From an uncultured Bacilli bacterium (GTDB taxonomy: Bacteria > Bacillota_I > Bacilli_A > RF39 > UBA660): a stretch of DNA of 27,320 nucleotides. The stretch's first letter is position 1. Every line of letters starts with the position of its first letter. The notes beneath the pieces were generated by a model. That model saw only the letters and a list, made by a program, of their open reading frames with translations, did no database searches and was not told where the DNA came from. Where the stretch lies: positions 1 to 27,320 of the forward strand of contig CAJUNF010000019.1 of assembly GCA_910587775.1 (NCBI GenBank), given 5' to 3'. Shown here piece by piece: positions 24,388 through 27,320 of this stretch. A program made the translations under genes and the position numbers.

Positions 24388-25236
24388 TTATTCTCTTTCT
24401 AGTGGACAAGTTGTACAACGAAAGGCTCCTCCATCTTTTGCTGTTTGAGACATATTTAAAGGAATAACTTTTAAGTGTTTTTTTTGAATTTCTTTTATTA
24501 AACGAGTATGGTTTGAATTTACAATTACTGTATTTTCATCCACAACAAATACATTAGTGCCCAATTCAAATTGTTCTTCTTTTGTAATTTCTATTTTCTG
24601 ATATTTTTCTAGTAATTCATATGAATCTTTTTCTAATCCATCTTTATAAATTAAAATTAATTCAGGATTGATTATCGTTAATACGACATCTAAATGTAAA
24701 AATTTAGGTTTAAGCTTCAAGGGAATAACTTGGTATTCTTGTCCTAGTTCTTTTTTTAAAAATTCTACTCCTAGTTCATCTGTTCTTTCACTAAGACCAA
24801 CATAGATTGTTTTATTATTTACTAAAACATCTCCACCTTCCAAAAAGGTATTCGTAGGTACTTTAATTATTTGATCCATAGGAATTTTATCTATAATTTT
24901 TTCCCATCCATCTATTGCTTTTCTACGATTTTCTTTGCGCATATTTGAAATAAAAAATTTGTTTCCAATTACAAATGCCAAGTCTCTTGTAAACATTTGA
25001 CCTTTTGTATTTGGAACTGTATCTGCTATGATTATTTCTACATTTAACTTTTTTAAAGATTCCCAAAATTCTTTTTGCTCTTTTAATATATCTTCCTTTG
25101 TAGGAACTTCACCATTCTCTTTATAATATTTAATTGTTTCATTATTAATTGCTAAATCATTTGGATCATAGTAACTTGCACTTGCCACTACTACTTTTTT
25201 TAATTTCCCATATTCATTATTTACTTGAATTCTCAA
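24388..25236 (-). CDS. Arginine-deiminase-fold hydrolase (DDAH/amidinotransferase family)
   Basis: 282 residues of the guanidino-group-modifying superfamily. Visible motifs: 'FTRDLAFVIG' (substrate-binding Asp85), 'FLEGGDVLV' (Glu133, Asp136), 'FLHLDVVLTII' (catalytic His181, Asp183), and the C-terminal Cys nucleophile Cys274 in 'DGGAFRCTTCPL'. The full catalytic set suggests an active enzyme on arginine or a methylated or modified arginine; the exact substrate is unknown. No arcB, arcC or arginine antiporter is beside it, so it is not a classic ADI operon. The start is TTG 25236 with GGAG about 8 nt upstream. GTG 25245 overlaps the Shine-Dalgarno and is unlikely. Confidence 0.85.
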   Translation of the reverse strand: MRIQVNNEYGKLKKVVVASASYYDPNDLAINNETIKYYKENGEVPTKEDILKEQKEFWESLKKLNVEIIIADTVPNTKGQMFTRDLAFVIGNKFFISNMRKENRRKAIDGWEKIIDKIPMDQIIKVPTNTFLEGGDVLVNNKTIYVGLSERTDELGVEFLKKELGQEYQVIPLKLKPKFLHLDVVLTIINPELILIYKDGLEKDSYELLEKYQKIEITKEEQFELGTNVFVVDENTVIVNSNHTRLIKEIQKKHLKVIPLNMSQTAKDGGAFRCTTCPLERE

Positions 25237-25271
25237 ATGAATCACTCCATTCTAAAAAAATTTATTTCCAG

Positions 25272-26174
25272 TTATAATGTATCAATATCAATAAATGCTC
25301 CTTCATCACAATGTTTATAGAAATCAATTACCTTTAAATGAGATAGTGGTTTTTGATATTCATGTATTACTAATCTCTCTTGATTATAATTTTTTGGTAA
25401 CTGATCTATAATAAATTTATTTTTTATATCATTTAATAATTCTTTTAAGGAATCATATTCATGAATTCCACGAAATTCTTTATAAGAATGTTCAAACCAA
25501 TATACTTTGTTGTTTTTTTCAAAAGTCAAAAATGTATGAGATGGACAATTTTTATCATCATAATAAACTAAGAAATATGTTTTAATATTACCATCATAGC
25601 CTTTGAAATAATATCTTTCTAACTCTACTTGATCCCAACAAATTCCTATTTTATTTTTAATTACTTCTTTTGGAGTTTGTAATCTGTAGTTTTCTGAGAA
25701 TTTCTCATTTACCAAATGATGTTTATTTAAATTTTGATCAATCCACCCATATTCTATTTCATTCATAAAATCCATAATTTCAAATTCATTGTAAAAATTC
25801 CAAATATTTAATTGTCCTTTGGCTTTTATCTTAGGGTTCATTGGTGTAACATCCTCTAAAATCCATGCATATCTTCCCACTTTATATTCTCCACAAAGAT
25901 ACTCTTTGGTATTTTCTTTTTTTATTTTCTCTATATATTCTTCCGTCATAAAAATACAATCTACTATATTACATTTACAAATAATATAGCCATTATTCAA
26001 AGAACTATTTTGTAAAAGATTTTCTAATTCTTTAGAATACTTCATTTCTTTCGTTTTACTGGCATGAATATAGAGTTCTCCTCGATAATTTGTTTTCCAA
26101 CTTCTTGTTTCAATTTTTTTATGACCTTTTAGAATTAAAGTAGCATAAGGTTCTGTTAAGCTTAATACTTTCAT
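25272..26174 (-). CDS. ASCH domain - transglutaminase-like domain fusion
   Basis: 300 residues in two parts. Residues 1-125 are an ASCH (PUA-like, RNA/nucleotide-binding) domain: 'VLSLTEPYATLILKGHKKIETRSWKTNYRGELYIHAS' (in part) and 'YAWILEDV'. Residues about 150-300 have a transglutaminase-like pattern: Cys179 in 'KIGICWDQVELER', His213 in 'CPSHTFLTFE', then 'KVYWFEHSYKEFRGIHEY', where Glu228 or His229 could complete the triad. ATG 26174 follows AAGGAG. It stands 35 bp before the deiminase-like gene and probably begins that transcript. Function unknown; the fusion suggests a link between RNA binding and cleavage or modification of a protein. Confidence 0.75.
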   Translation of the reverse strand: MKVLSLTEPYATLILKGHKKIETRSWKTNYRGELYIHASKTKEMKYSKELENLLQNSSLNNGYIICKCNIVDCIFMTEEYIEKIKKENTKEYLCGEYKVGRYAWILEDVTPMNPKIKAKGQLNIWNFYNEFEIMDFMNEIEYGWIDQNLNKHHLVNEKFSENYRLQTPKEVIKNKIGICWDQVELERYYFKGYDGNIKTYFLVYYDDKNCPSHTFLTFEKNNKVYWFEHSYKEFRGIHEYDSLKELLNDIKNKFIIDQLPKNYNQERLVIHEYQKPLSHLKVIDFYKHCDEGAFIDIDTL

Positions 26175-26248
26175 AACTACTCCTTTTTTTAATTCTTATT
26201 ATTAATTCATTTTAACAAAAATTATTTATCTATATAAATTATAACATT

Positions 26249-26275
26249 AAAAAACGAATTTTTAAAATTCGCTTT
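26249..26275 (-). terminator. Intrinsic terminator of the surface-protein gene
   Basis: Minus strand CGAATTTT / AAAATTCG stem followed by TTTTTT, starting at the stop codon (26275-26277). Confidence 0.8.
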
Positions 26276-27320
26276 TATTCTGCATATAGCATTTGACTAT
26301 GATATTGTGTATCTTTTTTATTATTTTTTAATAATAAGATAATTGCAATACAAAGGATTGCTGCAATACCACTACCACCAATTATGATCCAGATGAAAGA
26401 ATAGCTAGGTGTTGTTTTATTTGTTTCATTTTTATTATCAACTGGAGGTATAATTGTTTCTTCTGTTTTTTTCTTTTCATAAGCAATAATATATTTTGAT
26501 AATCCTGTTGTATCTACTTTAATTTGATTATCTGAAACTAATTCGTATGGTAATAATTCAATTTTTTCTCCATCTATTTTATAAATTCCTAAGAAAGTTT
26601 TATTTTTATTTAAATTGATAAACATTTTAACTTCTTCATTAGATAAAGTGTTTTTTACAGAATTAGCATCAAAATATAATTCAAATGCTTCACTATCTTT
26701 ACCAAATCTATTGATTTGTGTTTGAGTTAAAGATAATAAGTTTTTCTTTAACACAGAATTTTCTTCTAATTTTGTAGAATCAACTGTTACTAAAATATCT
26801 TTGATTAAGAAATCTTTAATAATAGGTTCTGTTGGTAATATTTCATCTACAATATTGTTATTATTATTATTTGAATCACTTGGTCGATTTGTTTGACCAT
26901 TATTTGAATTTCCAGGTTTTGTTGGATTAGTTGGTATTTCAGGTATAGAAGGTGTTTCTGGCTCACTAGGTTTTTCTGGTTCGCTAGGTTTTTCTGGTAA
27001 GACAGGTTCTTCTTTTTTTATCCAATTTACACTTGCTGTTGCAGTTCCTTTATTACCTAATTTATCTACAAATTCAAATATAAATGTTCCATTCTCTGTA
27101 AATGTATAAATACTTTGACCATTATTGTTTGTAATTGTAATTTTTTCATCACAATGAAGTGTTGCAGTAACTGGGTCTTTTGTTTCATTTGTATTACTAT
27201 AACTTATAGTAACTGTTGGTAATTTTTTATTAATCCATGTAACAAAAGCATATGCTGTATTAAAGTTTCCAAACTCATCTACAAACTCAAAAGTAAATTC
27301 TCCGTTTTCAGTAAAAGTAT
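26275..27320 (-). CDS. Surface protein with Ig-like repeats and C-terminal membrane anchor (5' end outside window)
   Basis: An open frame of about 348 codons enters from the right edge and ends at 26275; the N-terminus is not in the window. Order: a partial Ig-like repeat and a complete one with the motif 'TFTENGxFxFEFVDxxGNxxTAxAxVxWI', then a Pro/Glu/Ser linker with PEKPSEPEKPSEPE, an Asn-rich stretch, a charged domain of about 130 residues, a transmembrane segment ('FIWIIIGGSGIAAILCIAIILL') and a short Lys/Asp tail. There is no LPxTG motif; it is anchored by the membrane helix. The Ig-like repeats and linker fit an adhesin or other wall-spanning protein. The GTG at 26754 is internal and not a start. 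Confidence 0.85.
   Translation of the reverse strand, partial: TFTENGEFTFEFVDEFGNFNTAYAFVTWINKKLPTVTISYSNTNETKDPVTATLHCDEKITITNNNGQSIYTFTENGTFIFEFVDKLGNKGTATASVNWIKKEEPVLPEKPSEPEKPSEPETPSIPEIPTNPTKPGNSNNGQTNRPSDSNNNNNNIVDEILPTEPIIKDFLIKDILVTVDSTKLEENSVLKKNLLSLTQTQINRFGKDSEAFELYFDANSVKNTLSNEEVKMFINLNKNKTFLGIYKIDGEKIELLPYELVSDNQIKVDTTGLSKYIIAYEKKKTEETIIPPVDNKNETNKTTPSYSFIWIIIGGSGIAAILCIAIILLLKNNKKDTQYHSQMLYAE
27019..27318 (-). repeat. 71-residue Ig-like repeat, two copies of the conserved end
   Basis: The 29-residue segment starting TFTENG occurs at 27232-27318 and 27019-27105, exactly 213 bp apart. 19 of 29 residues are identical, including FEFVD and GN. More copies probably lie beyond the window edge. 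Confidence 0.8.

Noticed and set aside
1..27320. CRISPR arrays, tRNA or rRNA genes, insertion-sequence transposases
   Set aside because: I found no regularly spaced direct repeats, no cloverleaf with GGTTCRA-type arm, and no transposase motif.

Overview
This is a very AT-rich bacterial window that reads cleanly in the standard code: Trp is TGG, and all recognisable ORFs are full length with TGA treated as a stop. Strong AGGAGG-type Shine-Dalgarno sites, a T-box-controlled lysS, ClpC, PcrA, NAD-dependent LigA and A/T-loop intrinsic terminators point to a low-GC Gram-positive lineage (Bacilli, Erysipelotrichia or an uncultured gut relative of the Mollicutes). The exact taxon cannot be fixed from the sequence.

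Layout. Most genes lie on the minus strand. (1) 1-5047: the 5' two thirds of a ClpC-type AAA+ chaperone (cut by the window edge), a YfcC/DcuC-like carrier, and lysS with promoter, T-box leader and terminator. (2) 5048-10900: one operon from a single promoter, pcrA - unknown gene - sugar nucleotidyltransferase - ligA. (3) 10937-12770: three small adjacent genes of unknown function that seem to share a helical repeat module, driven by a promoter with a perfect 16-bp palindrome between -35 and -10. (4) 12799-13725: a transglutaminase-like protein, divergent from (5) a plus-strand ABC importer operon (13888-16400; NMT1/SsuA-type binding protein, ATPase, permease) whose promoter carries a 9-bp-arm inverted repeat. 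A bidirectional terminator closes it.

(6) 16454-26174 is more accessory in character, all minus: PnuC, PepD-like dipeptidase, an SDR oxidoreductase with a broken or non-canonical start, a UDG-superfamily protein, a RhuM protein, a large inverted repeat, a decayed second UDG fragment, a transglutaminase-like protein, a C-terminal fragment of a queuosine-salvage protein, an HhH-GPD-like glycosylase, a DUF5680 protein, an arginine-deiminase-fold hydrolase and an ASCH-transglutaminase fusion. (7) 26275 to the end: the C-terminal half of a surface protein with Ig-like repeats, a Pro-rich linker and a membrane anchor.

The first half is mainly housekeeping (proteolysis, Lys-tRNA charging, replication and repair). 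The accessory half shows gene decay and rearrangement: the UDG relic beside RhuM, the truncated Q-salvage gene, and the SDR start. The most promising undescribed unit is the palindrome-controlled three-gene operon at 10937-12770; its function is unknown and I do not claim one.
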